A stretch of DNA of 64,000 bases from CAYULW01 sp964445815 (GTDB lineage Bacteria > Bacteroidota > Bacteroidia > Flavobacteriales_E > Vicingaceae), in contig CAYULW010000005.1 in NCBI GenBank assembly GCA_964445815.1, forward strand, positions 135,444 through 199,443. The letters are read 5' to 3'. The notes beneath the pieces were generated by a model. That model did no database searches. It saw only the letters and a program-made list of their open reading frames with translations, and was not told the DNA's origin. A program made the translations under genes and the position numbers. Each line of letters starts with the position of its first letter. The first letter of the stretch is position 1. Below are positions 50,733-59,723 of this stretch, in pieces.

Positions 50733-53207
50733 TTACTCGACAACTACCTTTTTTGAAAGCCAGTGCTGATTTGAGTTTTTGACTCTTACAATATATAGAC
50801 CGGAAGGTAATTTTTCTTTAAGGTTAATATCAAAAGTAGAGTGATTTAAACCTTGCTTTTCAAACACCATTTTTCCTCTCACATCAAACACAACAATCTG
50901 ATCGATTTTCTCTGTCGATTGAATTTTAAATAAACCATCATTTGGATTGGGATAAACACTCAAGTGATCCTTTCCCGTTTTAAGTTCTGCGATAGAGACC
51001 ACATCACAATTACCATCATCACTGTATTGAAACCCTGAGTAGTTAAATGTTTCCCAATGCGAACCGGCAGAATTGAGTAGTTTAACCATCGCATTAATGT
51101 TGTTTCCTATTGGACCTATCGTATCTTCTTTATCATAACCTATCACCAAATCGATTGACCTTCGCTCACCAGCCTCTAAAGAAAAAGAGCGAATACTGGA
51201 TAATGATCTTCGATCACCCGGTGGATTTGCGTTTTGTCCTTTGCTTGTATCCAGTTCTGACCATGTGCCAGGAAGAAGAGGATGTCCCGAAAGATAATAA
51301 CTAGTTGGAATATTCGTTCCGGGGTAGTTTATGCGTTTGCCATTTTGATCCATGGCATGTAAATAATTGTACCAATGCACAGGAAGAGAAGGATCGCCAT
51401 TTTGCCCACTACCAATATTGTAATAGAGATGAGTCATCATCGAGTCACTTAGGTACTTAACCCCTAGACTTGGTGGATTTATTCCATAGCCCGGTTGTCC
51501 TCTTACACCATCATCAAATGCATCCCCATTGTATGCATAAGCAATATTATGAAGGCTATCACAACCAACATAATCGTCTGCAGAATTGCCAAGATCAAAA
51601 TCAGTATAAAACCCAACTTTAATCGAATCAAAGGCAAGTTGAGAGCGATTCACAATGGTATATTTTAGAAATAGGGATTGATTCAATGCATCAGTTGTAC
51701 TGTCACTGTAACCATAGAGCATGTAATGGTACTCTAACTTTAAGCTAGAGTCCTCGGGGTGATTGATCCAATAGACGGCTTCATCTCCTAAAATGGCTGG
51801 ATAGTCACCTTTATGTGGTTCATAACAACCATTCCCATTCACATCAAAATAAGGCGCTAAATCAATTGCCTGATTAAAACTGGTATCTCCATTGGCAGGC
51901 CAATCTCTGATGCTTTCTGGCATTTGATAGTTTGGACTGGTAAACTGATTTTGATGTTTGATAATATCATTTTTACTGACTTTAACAATATAGTTCCTTC
52001 CGGTGTTAAGGTCACCAATAGGCCCTTCAATTAAGTTTGACATGTACGTATTGACGTTAACTATGGTGTTCAATTGACTGCGGTGTCGAGCAGCTAAGAC
52101 AAAGCCTGCTGCATAGATGCCATTGTTCCCGCTACCTTTAGGAAATTCAAAGCCCGGACGTCTTTCACCAAAATCGTTAAATAAAGGACCATTAATATTA
52201 ACTCTGGCATTGATAGAGTTGATGGAAATCTCTTCTTCTTTTTTCATGGGCTCTATCCAGCTGTTAGAAACATAAATGCCTTTTTGATCTCCTGCAACGA
52301 CTACTCCGTCATGTACATCTATATTACTAAAGGATTGACTTAGGGGGCGAATTTGAAAACCATCAAAAAGGCTGTCTTGCCCCCTATACAAAGCAAAATA
52401 CTCATTAAAATTCTTCCCGAGCCATTTCGTTCCGTTTGGTTCTACTTCGATGTCTTTAATGAAATGAATTTCTTGATTGGTATATTCATCAATTGCTGTT
52501 ATTCTTTTTAAGCCATGTAAAGCACTTAGTTCGAAATATTGATTTTGAGGGGCTAATACAATGATTCCATTGTTACGCGTGCGTTTGAACTTGGGCTTAA
52601 AAAACACGTATCTGGTGTTTGCCTGAGTTATTTTATTCCAAGAACTACCATTAAAATATTCGAATTTTTGAAAAGCAGGGGCATCAATGATAATGGTATC
52701 AGGCATTACATAGATGAACCCATTGGTGTCGGCAACTATGTCATAGGCTATTCTTGTTGTGTCGTGAAAGAAACTAGTGCCATCGAATTTAGAAATACCA
52801 TCTAAAGAGGCGATCCATAAATGGCCCGACTGGTCAGATGTTATTGCTTCTAATTGATTGTTTAGTAATCCATTTGAAGAGGTGTAATGAATAAATTGAT
52901 TACCATCGAATCTGGTTAGACCGGAATCGGTAATGAAGTAAAGTACATTGTTGATAAACTCAAGATCACGAATGTTATCATCAGGTAAACTGCTAGTGTG
53001 AATGTCATAATTGATGAAACTATCCCCATTGAACAATTTTAATCCGGTATTCGTCGCAATCCATACCTTATTCCTATCTTCAATTAATATGTCTTGAATA
53101 ACATTCGACGATAGTTTATTTTGAAAAGCAAAATACTCAAATCTGGGTTGTGCGTTTAAGATGAAACAAGTACAAATTAAAAATGTGAGTGCGAATTGAT
53201 TCTTCAT
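50733..53207 (-). CDS. Secreted beta-propeller protein with DLGN-DDYVGCD module and T9SS sorting domain
   Basis: The 824-residue product has a signal peptide (ending CFILNAQ). Residues about 25-330 hold two-component-regulator-type propeller blades (KVWIATNTGLKLFNG, LWIASLDGISKFDG). Residues about 355-700 form the module shared with the proteins at 25019 and 53263: FDVNGNGCYEPHKGDYP, DLGNSADDYVGCD at about residue 538, YNIGSGQNGDPSL and NPPGDRR. The T9SS type A sorting domain starts near residue 745 (VYPNPNDGLFKIQ). There is no kinase or membrane helix, so the propeller is not part of a sensor kinase here. It lies beside a close paralogue. Surface location is expected; the function is unknown. 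Confidence 0.85.
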   Translation of the reverse strand: MKNQFALTFLICTCFILNAQPRFEYFAFQNKLSSNVIQDILIEDRNKVWIATNTGLKLFNGDSFINYDIHTSSLPDDNIRDLEFINNVLYFITDSGLTRFDGNQFIHYTSSNGLLNNQLEAITSDQSGHLWIASLDGISKFDGTSFFHDTTRIAYDIVADTNGFIYVMPDTIIIDAPAFQKFEYFNGSSWNKITQANTRYVFFKPKFKRTRNNGIIVLAPQNQYFELSALHGLKRITAIDEYTNQEIHFIKDIEVEPNGTKWLGKNFNEYFALYRGQDSLFDGFQIRPLSQSFSNIDVHDGVVVAGDQKGIYVSNSWIEPMKKEEEISINSINARVNINGPLFNDFGERRPGFEFPKGSGNNGIYAAGFVLAARHRSQLNTIVNVNTYMSNLIEGPIGDLNTGRNYIVKVSKNDIIKHQNQFTSPNYQMPESIRDWPANGDTSFNQAIDLAPYFDVNGNGCYEPHKGDYPAILGDEAVYWINHPEDSSLKLEYHYMLYGYSDSTTDALNQSLFLKYTIVNRSQLAFDSIKVGFYTDFDLGNSADDYVGCDSLHNIAYAYNGDAFDDGVRGQPGYGINPPSLGVKYLSDSMMTHLYYNIGSGQNGDPSLPVHWYNYLHAMDQNGKRINYPGTNIPTSYYLSGHPLLPGTWSELDTSKGQNANPPGDRRSLSSIRSFSLEAGERRSIDLVIGYDKEDTIGPIGNNINAMVKLLNSAGSHWETFNYSGFQYSDDGNCDVVSIAELKTGKDHLSVYPNPNDGLFKIQSTEKIDQIVVFDVRGKMVFEKQGLNHSTFDINLKEKLPSGLYIVRVKNSNQHWLSKKVVVE

Positions 53208-53228
53208 GGTCTTTTTTTATTAAGACCA
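53208..53228. repeat. Hairpin in the leader of the 50733-53207 gene
   Basis: GGTCTT and AAGACC, extended by one pair on each side, form a 7-bp stem directly beside the start codon on the minus strand. No T-tract follows in the sense direction, so it is not a terminator. It could hinder ribosome access, but this is only a structural reading. Confidence 0.3.
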
Positions 53229-53262
53229 ATCAATGTTTAAAATTGCTGCTTTGGGAAGTAAA

Positions 53263-55767
53263 TTAGTTAATGACTAACTTCTTTGTTTTCCAGATGCCCT
53301 TTACGTTTCTTATTCTTAGAAAATAAAGACCATTTTCAAGTTTAGAATCTAATTCAACATTTGTTTCATAGAGACCTTCTCTGCTTTGGTCAAAAACAAC
53401 TTGACCTTTTAGATTGAAAATTTGGACCTGTTCCATTTTGGTAGCACTGAAAAGTTTAAAAGTGCCTTGATTTGGGTTAGGATAGATGGCGATGGCATTA
53501 TGATCTTTATTGTCTTCAGTAAGACTGGTTACAGTACAATTTGCAAATTTGGCATAAGTAACATTAGCCAGGGATTGATTGGCAAAGTGGGTAGCTGCTG
53601 TATTGAGATAAGAAGTCATGCTAGAGATTGTACCTCCGATTAAAGTAGATCCGGAGTTTCCGAAACCAATAACCATGTCTATTGTTTTATGCTCTCCGGG
53701 AAGAAGAGAGAAATAGGGAATACTGGAAACAGACTTTCTTTCTCCAGGCAAATGAGAGCCTTGTGTCCCACCCGGGAACAGTTCGCTCCATCCAGATCGA
53801 AAAAAAGGATCTCCCGTGTACATAAACTTTGTCACCGCGTTTGATGTTCCGGATGAACTTAAGCCATCACCTCCATACTTAATAGTGGTTCCGTCATGCC
53901 ATTTTGCATTTAATAAGTTGAACCAATCGGAGGAACTTGTTGGAGTTCCGTTTACTGCATTACCGGAACCGATTGAAACATGAGAATCAAGAGAGTCGCT
54001 TATAAACTTTATGCCTAGGGTTGGAATGTTTGTCCCATAACCGTTGATATTTGCAAAGGGGTTGGCATAGCTATCATCAAAAGAGTCTCCATTATAAAAA
54101 TAGACAATGTTATTAATAGTATCACATCCGACATAATCATCACCAGGGTTACCCAAGTCTCCATTAATAAATAATCCAAGTTTTATCGAGTCTATTAAGG
54201 TGTTTGAGCGGTTGATAACGGTATATCTCAAATAGACAGACTGGTCTAATGCAAGATTAGGAGAGGAATAGGCATAGAGCATACCCTGAAACTCTAATGA
54301 TTTTGGGTTATTATCCGGATGGTTAATCCAATAAATCGCTTCATCACCCATAATAGCAGGGTAATCTCCATTTATAGGGTCATAGCATTGATTATTATTG
54401 ACATCTACAAATGGCAAAAGGTCAAAAGGCTCACCACGTGTGGTGTCTCCAATTGCAGGCCAGCTAGAAATCTTATTATCTAATGTATATCCTGGCCGAC
54501 CATAATTGGCAATATGATTTGCAATTTCTTGTGACGTAAACTTAAATAGATAATTGGAGTGATAAGCACTTCCTCCAATTGGACCGGGCTCCATAGAATT
54601 AGCATTAGGGTCTATTGGATGCACATAAAAGCTAGTGTCTGTGGTTTGTTTAGCCGCTACAATTAATCGGGCATTAAAAATAGCTTGAATGCCGCTTCCT
54701 TTTGGATACTCAAAATGTGATGAAGAAGTTAGAATGTCATTAAAAAGAGGACCATAGATATTGATCGAAGTATTTATCTTGTTTGTATCTATACCTATAG
54801 AGGGAGAAGATGGTGAAATGGTATTACTATTGATGAAAATGCCCCGATTTGTTCCGCAAACAATAAATCCGTCCTTAGCATCAATAGCTACAATGTCAGT
54901 GCTTACTTGATCGAAAACAAAACCTTTAAAATTGCTGCCTTGTCCTTTATAAAAATTAACAGGAAGTAGACTTGATCTGCCAATCCATTCATTCAATTGT
55001 TTGTCAATTTCAACCTCGTGAAAATCATCAATAGGGTTCCCATTATCATCATAAACAAACTTTTGCGATAAATTAAGCGGATATGTAACCTCTGCATAAA
55101 AGTCATCGGAGCGACCAACAATAATAAGAGATCCGCTTCTTGTTCGTTTGAATTTAGAACTCGAAATGGCATAATTAAAGTTGGGTGTAGGGACAAACCA
55201 AGAGTTACCATCAAAAATTTCACAACTTGGAGGACCAAATGGAAGGTTGAATATGGCTGTATATTTTTGAATGTAAACATTATTATTTGTGTCTACGGCT
55301 ATACTTTGAGCAAAGCGACCTGTATCGTGAAAGAACTGGACACCATCAAATCGGGTTACTCCTTGTGGACTAGCCAACCACATATTGCCTAGGCGGTCTG
55401 TATCCATGCCTTTTATATCAATAGAAAGTAAGCCGTTAGAAGTGGTATAATTGGTAAATCTTCGCCCATCAAAATATGAAAGCCCTGAATCGGTTCTTAG
55501 ATAAACACTTCCATTAAAAAACATTAAATTCTTTACTCGGTCAGAATTTAAATTACTATTTGAAGAATTGTAGGTTTGAATAGATTGTCCAAAGATTAGG
55601 CTAATTCCACTATCGGTCGCTACCCATATTTTTGATTGGTTTTCAATGAGCACATCATTTACGAGATTGGATGCCAATCCATCACTTTTGGTGTAATTAA
55701 CCCATTTATCTTGACCACAAAGAGAAAAGAGACCTAAAAATTGAATAAATAATAGAATTATACGCAT
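53263..55767 (-). CDS. Secreted beta-propeller protein with DLGN-DDYVGCD module and T9SS sorting domain (paralogue)
   Basis: The 834-residue product has a signal peptide (MRIILLFIQFLGLFSLCGQ). Propeller blades lie at about residues 25-330 (KIWVATDSGISLIFG, NMWLASPQGVTRFDG). The shared module follows at about 355-705: FVDVNNNQCYDPINGDYP, DLGNPGDDYVGCD at about residue 537, and LPGERK. The T9SS sorting domain starts near residue 757 (IAIYPNPNQGTFKLF). The domain order and even the positions match the 824-residue neighbour 55 bases downstream, so the two arose by tandem duplication and have since diverged. The ligand and role are unknown. Confidence 0.85.
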   Translation of the reverse strand: MRIILLFIQFLGLFSLCGQDKWVNYTKSDGLASNLVNDVLIENQSKIWVATDSGISLIFGQSIQTYNSSNSNLNSDRVKNLMFFNGSVYLRTDSGLSYFDGRRFTNYTTSNGLLSIDIKGMDTDRLGNMWLASPQGVTRFDGVQFFHDTGRFAQSIAVDTNNNVYIQKYTAIFNLPFGPPSCEIFDGNSWFVPTPNFNYAISSSKFKRTRSGSLIIVGRSDDFYAEVTYPLNLSQKFVYDDNGNPIDDFHEVEIDKQLNEWIGRSSLLPVNFYKGQGSNFKGFVFDQVSTDIVAIDAKDGFIVCGTNRGIFINSNTISPSSPSIGIDTNKINTSINIYGPLFNDILTSSSHFEYPKGSGIQAIFNARLIVAAKQTTDTSFYVHPIDPNANSMEPGPIGGSAYHSNYLFKFTSQEIANHIANYGRPGYTLDNKISSWPAIGDTTRGEPFDLLPFVDVNNNQCYDPINGDYPAIMGDEAIYWINHPDNNPKSLEFQGMLYAYSSPNLALDQSVYLRYTVINRSNTLIDSIKLGLFINGDLGNPGDDYVGCDTINNIVYFYNGDSFDDSYANPFANINGYGTNIPTLGIKFISDSLDSHVSIGSGNAVNGTPTSSSDWFNLLNAKWHDGTTIKYGGDGLSSSGTSNAVTKFMYTGDPFFRSGWSELFPGGTQGSHLPGERKSVSSIPYFSLLPGEHKTIDMVIGFGNSGSTLIGGTISSMTSYLNTAATHFANQSLANVTYAKFANCTVTSLTEDNKDHNAIAIYPNPNQGTFKLFSATKMEQVQIFNLKGQVVFDQSREGLYETNVELDSKLENGLYFLRIRNVKGIWKTKKLVIN

Positions 55768-55841
55768 ATTGGAAATACGAAACTACAGTTAATTATTACA
55801 TCAAATTATTTATAAAACGACAAATAGAGCTATTAAGTTGT

Positions 55842-56597
55842 TTAAAGGACTTGCTTAAGTAGATGGGGATTATCTGTTATAATCCCATCAACCCCCATAT
55901 TGATGTACTTTTTGAAATTTGTTGGTTGATTAACTGTCCAAACATTAACCTTCTTATTGAGTTGGTGAATTTTATTGACAACTCTTGCATTAACGTATTT
56001 ATAATTGATGTTGATTTCTTCAGCAAACTCATAGGATTTGACACGTTTGAAACTGAACCGACTACCACCATAAAATGGTGCTACAGGAATAATCGATGCA
56101 AAAAGTTTTTGAACTTCACTTTCCAGCTGCGGTAACTTTCTGAAATTATTTAGTACTCGATCATCAAAAGATTGCACAATACACCAGTTTTTCGCATTAT
56201 GCTTTTTAATGATATCTGTAATATTTGCCTCAATCTTGTGATGATACGGACTCCCGTTTTTAACTTCCAGTAGTAAATCGACTTGACCGTTAACTAAATC
56301 CAAAACCTCATCGAGTGTTGGTATTTTTTCACTACTGTAAGAATGGTGAAACCATGATCCAGCACTGTAACGCTTTATCTTCCTAAGACTAGACTTTCTT
56401 ACACTTCCCCAACCATTTGTGGTTCGCTTTAATGTTTTGTCGTGAATAATGACAACTTCACCATCAATGGTTTGTCGTAAATCCATTTCAATGCGATCCA
56501 CACCAATTTCTATGGCCTTTGCAAATGCAGCTAAAGTATTTTCAGGAGCGATACCTGAAGCACCTCTATGTGCAATGATTAATGGAGTTTTAGCCAT
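55842..56597 (-). CDS. Glycerophosphodiester phosphodiesterase
   Basis: The 251-residue product is a GDPD-family TIM-barrel enzyme that hydrolyses glycerophosphodiesters to glycerol 3-phosphate and an alcohol. The catalytic motif HRGASGIAPENTLAAF lies near the N-terminus, followed by IEMDLRQTIDGEVVIIHDKT, which carries the metal-binding Glu and Asp and the second catalytic His. C-terminal VNVWTVNQP and GVDGIITDNP are also typical. No signal peptide is seen, so it is cytoplasmic (UgpQ-like). The start is the ATG at 56597; a TTG one codon earlier was not used. Confidence 0.94.
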   Translation of the reverse strand: MAKTPLIIAHRGASGIAPENTLAAFAKAIEIGVDRIEMDLRQTIDGEVVIIHDKTLKRTTNGWGSVRKSSLRKIKRYSAGSWFHHSYSSEKIPTLDEVLDLVNGQVDLLLEVKNGSPYHHKIEANITDIIKKHNAKNWCIVQSFDDRVLNNFRKLPQLESEVQKLFASIIPVAPFYGGSRFSFKRVKSYEFAEEININYKYVNARVVNKIHQLNKKVNVWTVNQPTNFKKYINMGVDGIITDNPHLLKQVL

Positions 56598-56684
56598 CAA
56601 GTAAAAATAAAAGAAATTAGATTAATCCTATATACTTTGTTTATAAGTGGTTGTCATAACATTTCTCATTGTTGGTGAATGAGT

Positions 56685-56693
56685 TAATTTTGC
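56685..56693 (+). promoter_or_regulatory. Candidate -7 promoter box for the MORN-repeat gene
   Basis: TAATTTTGC matches TAnnTTTG followed by C and ends 16 bases before the ATG at 56710. No TTG is present at the normal -33 spacing. Confidence 0.45.
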
Positions 56694-56709
56694 TGAACTT
56701 AATTTTACT

Positions 56710-58410
56710 ATGAGAGTTACAGTTTCAATTGTTCTAATGGCTATTTTGAGTGTAAGCATCGCTCAAAATACTCAGTATAAATGGCCAAACGGAAAAATAA
56801 AAGCCGAGGGAAAGCTGGTACAGGGTGGTATTGAAGATGGGCTGTGGAAATTTTATAATCGGAATGGTATCCTTGTTCAAGAGATTACATACCAGTTCGG
56901 TGATTTTCAAGGCCCTTTTAAAACCTATAGCGAAGAAGGAAAACTGATTGAAGAGGGTCAGTTTGAACAATCAAAAAGAGATGGGGTGTTTAAAGCCTAC
57001 TTCTTAGATGGTAAGGTAGAACTTCTTGGACATTATGATAAGGGTTATAAAGATAGTGTTTGGACGCAGTATTATCAAAGCGGGGAAAAGAAAATGAGGG
57101 GTGCTTATGAAAATGATGTTCGGGTTGGAGTTTGGAAAACATGGCATAAGAATGGGCAATTAGAGTCTGAAAGGGAATACAAGAATGAGCAAGAACGTAT
57201 ATTGAGCTTTTTTGATAAGAAGGGACACTCACAGGTCATTAATGGCTCAGGAAAAGTGATTGAGTATTATCAAGATGGAAGCATAAAAATAGAGTATCAC
57301 TTGCTTGAGGGGTTAAAAAATGGCACTGTCACCGGATTGACTGTCTTAGGTGAAAAATTTCAAGAAGAGTACAAAAAAGGGATAGCTGACGGAATATGGC
57401 AAAAATACTATGCCAATGGTCAATTGGCCTTTAAAGGTTCTTTTTTAGAAGGAAGAAAAAACGGTAAATGGGAGCATTATCAGGAAAATGGACAAAAAAT
57501 TAAAGAAGAACACTTTCGGATAGGAAAACTTGAAGGGCCTTCCAAAAAATGGTATTCTGATGGGCAGCTTGCCGAGGTTGGCCAATATCTAAATGATAAA
57601 AAAAGCGGTGAGTGGTCGTTTTACTTTGAAGACGGTAAAATGGAAATGAAAGGCCAATTTTTGAAAGGTGATCAGAATGGGGAATGGATATATAACTATA
57701 TCAAAAGTGGGACACTTTTATCGAAAGGACAGTTTCAGGAAAATCAGCGTGTAGGAGTTTGGAGCTATTTTTATAAGGATGGTAGTAAGTGGAAGCAAGG
57801 CGCTTTTTTGAATGATAAGAAAGATGGGATTTGGAAAACATGGCATGAAAACGGGAACTTAATAATTGAAGGGCACTTTAAAGAGGGATTAGAAGAAGGC
57901 GAGTGGACGACTTATTATTCAGATAAGAATATTCAGGATCAAGGACATTATTCTAATGGCTTGATGCTTGGTAAATGGAATGGATGGTATCCTTCTGGGC
58001 AATTGAGATATGAGGGAGAGTATGATCAAAGCCTGAAAACCGGAACATGGATATATTATAATCAGAATGGAGCTAAAGAACTAATGGAAACATACGAAGA
58101 GGGAGTATTAAATGGGTTGAGGCAAAGCTGGTATACGAATGGTCAATTAAGAGATTCAGGTTCACTCAAAGAAGGTAAACAAGAAGGGCAATGGGAATAC
58201 TATTACGATACCGGACAGTTAATGATGCAAGCAAATTATTTAGCAGGGAGATATGAAGGTAAGATCAGTGCTTGGTATGAAATAGGCACACTTCAAAGTG
58301 AAAAGCAGTATAAAGATGGTTTATTGCATGGCATCGCTTTGTTTTATGGGAAAAAAGAAGGAGAATTGCTTAAGAAGTTAAAGTATAAAGATGGACAACA
58401 GATTGACTAA
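56710..58410 (+). CDS. Secreted MORN-repeat (YwqK-like) protein
   Basis: The 566-residue product has a signal peptide (VSIVLMAILSVSIAQ). After it come about 22-23 tandem MORN_2-type units of 23 residues, with the pattern G-x-W-x2-(Y/W)-x3-G-(Q/K)-x4-x3-(Y/F)-x2-G; typical pieces are DGIWQKYYANGQL and NGKWEHYQENGQ. The repeats should form an extended beta-sheet rod. There is no sorting domain, so it is probably periplasmic. Related proteins are often labelled YwqK-family antitoxins, but nothing here supports a toxin-antitoxin role. It overlaps the downstream barrel gene by 20 bases, so they are likely partners. Confidence 0.88.
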   Translation: MRVTVSIVLMAILSVSIAQNTQYKWPNGKIKAEGKLVQGGIEDGLWKFYNRNGILVQEITYQFGDFQGPFKTYSEEGKLIEEGQFEQSKRDGVFKAYFLDGKVELLGHYDKGYKDSVWTQYYQSGEKKMRGAYENDVRVGVWKTWHKNGQLESEREYKNEQERILSFFDKKGHSQVINGSGKVIEYYQDGSIKIEYHLLEGLKNGTVTGLTVLGEKFQEEYKKGIADGIWQKYYANGQLAFKGSFLEGRKNGKWEHYQENGQKIKEEHFRIGKLEGPSKKWYSDGQLAEVGQYLNDKKSGEWSFYFEDGKMEMKGQFLKGDQNGEWIYNYIKSGTLLSKGQFQENQRVGVWSYFYKDGSKWKQGAFLNDKKDGIWKTWHENGNLIIEGHFKEGLEEGEWTTYYSDKNIQDQGHYSNGLMLGKWNGWYPSGQLRYEGEYDQSLKTGTWIYYNQNGAKELMETYEEGVLNGLRQSWYTNGQLRDSGSLKEGKQEGQWEYYYDTGQLMMQANYLAGRYEGKISAWYEIGTLQSEKQYKDGLLHGIALFYGKKEGELLKKLKYKDGQQID

Positions 58411-59158
58411 GTTCAGAATAGTATTTCTCCTTTTGTTGATCGTTGTGCTATCAGAGAGTGGCTTTTCTCAAGCATTTGAAGAGCCAATAAGTCAGACTTA
58501 CCAAGAAAAAACAAGTTTTTTTGGAAGGCTTGGATACGTCATGCCAAATGGTGAGTTTGAAGACGATAACCTTGAAGATGAAAACTCAGGGATAGCAAAG
58601 CCGGGATTTGGTATATGTGTTGGAATTAATCATTTGATCAGTTCAAAGACTTTTATAATCGCTGAATTAGGCTTTCAGTCTAATCCAATTGATGAGGATA
58701 GAATTCTTGGTTTTTATAGAGCCAATATTCCTTCATACCTTGATGTCAGCATGACATCAAGTAATTGGATTTCCATTAACATGATGGCTGGCATGGGGAT
58801 TATCATTCCTGTTGATGAAGAGATTAATTTTGCTCCTAGGTTTAAGATAGGCTTATCTACTGTTATAAGTCCTCAATATACGGTTACGGTTACAAATGGA
58901 ATAGACGTAGAAAGGCAGATGCAATCAACAGGATCAGGGTCAAATTTTGCATTGGCCGTTGGTGGAGATTTTATGATCCCTCTAGCTGATGATATAGATG
59001 TACTAATCGGAGCTGACTATTTTCAAACCGAGGCTGCTGTGGAAGATGTTTCGTTCAGAGTAGATTTTAATGGGAATCAAATATTTCAAGAAACGTATGC
59101 ATTTGAGCAGAAAATAAGCACACTTACTCTTTCTTTTGGAATAAGTGTAAAACTGTAA
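58391..59158 (+). CDS. Outer-membrane beta-barrel protein
   Basis: The 255-residue product has a signal peptide (FLLLLIVVLSESGFSQ). It then shows alternating strands typical of small outer-membrane barrels: FFGRLGYVMPNGEF, FGICVGINHLISSKTFIIAE, FAPRFKIGLSTVISP, FALAVGGDFMIP and the C-terminal LTLSFGISVKL. An acidic patch (EDDNLEDENSG) lies in an early loop. No family name is certain. The ATG lies inside the 3' end of the MORN-repeat gene (20-base overlap), which argues for coupled translation. Confidence 0.8.
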   Translation: MDNRLTKFRIVFLLLLIVVLSESGFSQAFEEPISQTYQEKTSFFGRLGYVMPNGEFEDDNLEDENSGIAKPGFGICVGINHLISSKTFIIAELGFQSNPIDEDRILGFYRANIPSYLDVSMTSSNWISINMMAGMGIIIPVDEEINFAPRFKIGLSTVISPQYTVTVTNGIDVERQMQSTGSGSNFALAVGGDFMIPLADDIDVLIGADYFQTEAAVEDVSFRVDFNGNQIFQETYAFEQKISTLTLSFGISVKL

Positions 59159-59177
59159 TCGGTTGAATATTTATTAG

Positions 59178-59186
59178 TACTTTTGC
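59178..59186 (+). promoter_or_regulatory. Candidate -7 promoter box for rimP-nusA-infB
   Basis: TACTTTTGC matches TAnnTTTG followed by C, 65 bases upstream of the rimP ATG. Transcription from here would enter the hairpin at 59208 after about 16 bases. Confidence 0.5.
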
Positions 59187-59207
59187 GTCGAAATACGATG
59201 GAATTAT

Positions 59208-59234
59208 AGAGGGGACAAAAAGTCCCCTCTTTTT
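59208..59234 (+). terminator. Intrinsic terminator or attenuator in front of rimP
   Basis: AGAGGGGAC and GTCCCCTCT form a perfect 9-bp stem around AAAAA, followed by TTTT. It ends transcripts from the MORN/barrel pair. It also lies between a promoter-like box and rimP, so it could act as an attenuator of the rimP-nusA-infB operon. Confidence 0.85.
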
Positions 59235-59250
59235 ATAGATCGAATTTTTT

Positions 59251-59718
59251 ATGATTTCAAAAGCGCTAATTACAAGTTTGGTAGAAGAAAAGATAGAGCA
59301 GATGCCCTATTTTATAGTCGATATTAGCGTGAGCACATCTAATTTAATTAGAGTGGAAATTGATGGAGATAAAGGCGTTAGTATTACTGATTGCGTTGCT
59401 ATAAGCAGACATATTGAAGGGAGTTTAGATCGTGAATCGGAAGACTTTGAGTTAACGGTGAGTTCAGCCGGAATGGATCAGCCTTTTAAGATTCTAAGAC
59501 AGTATCAAAGGTATCTGGGGAGAAATGTCTCGGTAAAAAAAATGAGTGGGGAGAAATTGACGGGCAAATTGTTGTTTGCAAATGAAGATGAAGTAAGAAT
59601 TGAACAAACACGTAAGGAACGAATAGACGGAAAAAAGAAAAAGCAAATTATAGTGGAAGAACTTACTCTTCCAATGAATGAAATAAAAGAAACTAAAGTG
59701 GTAATATCTTTCAAATAA
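59251..59718 (+). CDS. rimP: Ribosome maturation factor RimP
   Basis: RimP binds the 30S precursor and helps assemble the small subunit. The 155-residue product has the N-terminal alpha/beta domain with RVEIDGDKGVSITDCVAISR and LTVSSAGMDQPFK, then the Sm-like C-terminal domain (RNVSVKKMSGEKLTGKLL). The gene order rimP-nusA-infB is conserved across bacteria and confirms the assignment. nusA starts 5 bases after the stop. Confidence 0.95.
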   Translation: MISKALITSLVEEKIEQMPYFIVDISVSTSNLIRVEIDGDKGVSITDCVAISRHIEGSLDRESEDFELTVSSAGMDQPFKILRQYQRYLGRNVSVKKMSGEKLTGKLLFANEDEVRIEQTRKERIDGKKKKQIIVEELTLPMNEIKETKVVISFK

Positions 59719-59723
59719 GAAAA

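Noticed and set aside
56710..58410. MORN-repeat protein as a toxin-antitoxin YwqK-type antitoxin
   Set aside because: The protein has a signal peptide and about 22-23 repeats, and its neighbour is a barrel protein, not a toxin. The antitoxin label would come only from the family name.
56710..58410. Repetitive DNA in the MORN gene as a CRISPR-like or mobile repeat
   Set aside because: The repetition follows 23-codon protein units with degenerate DNA, so it reflects protein repeats only.
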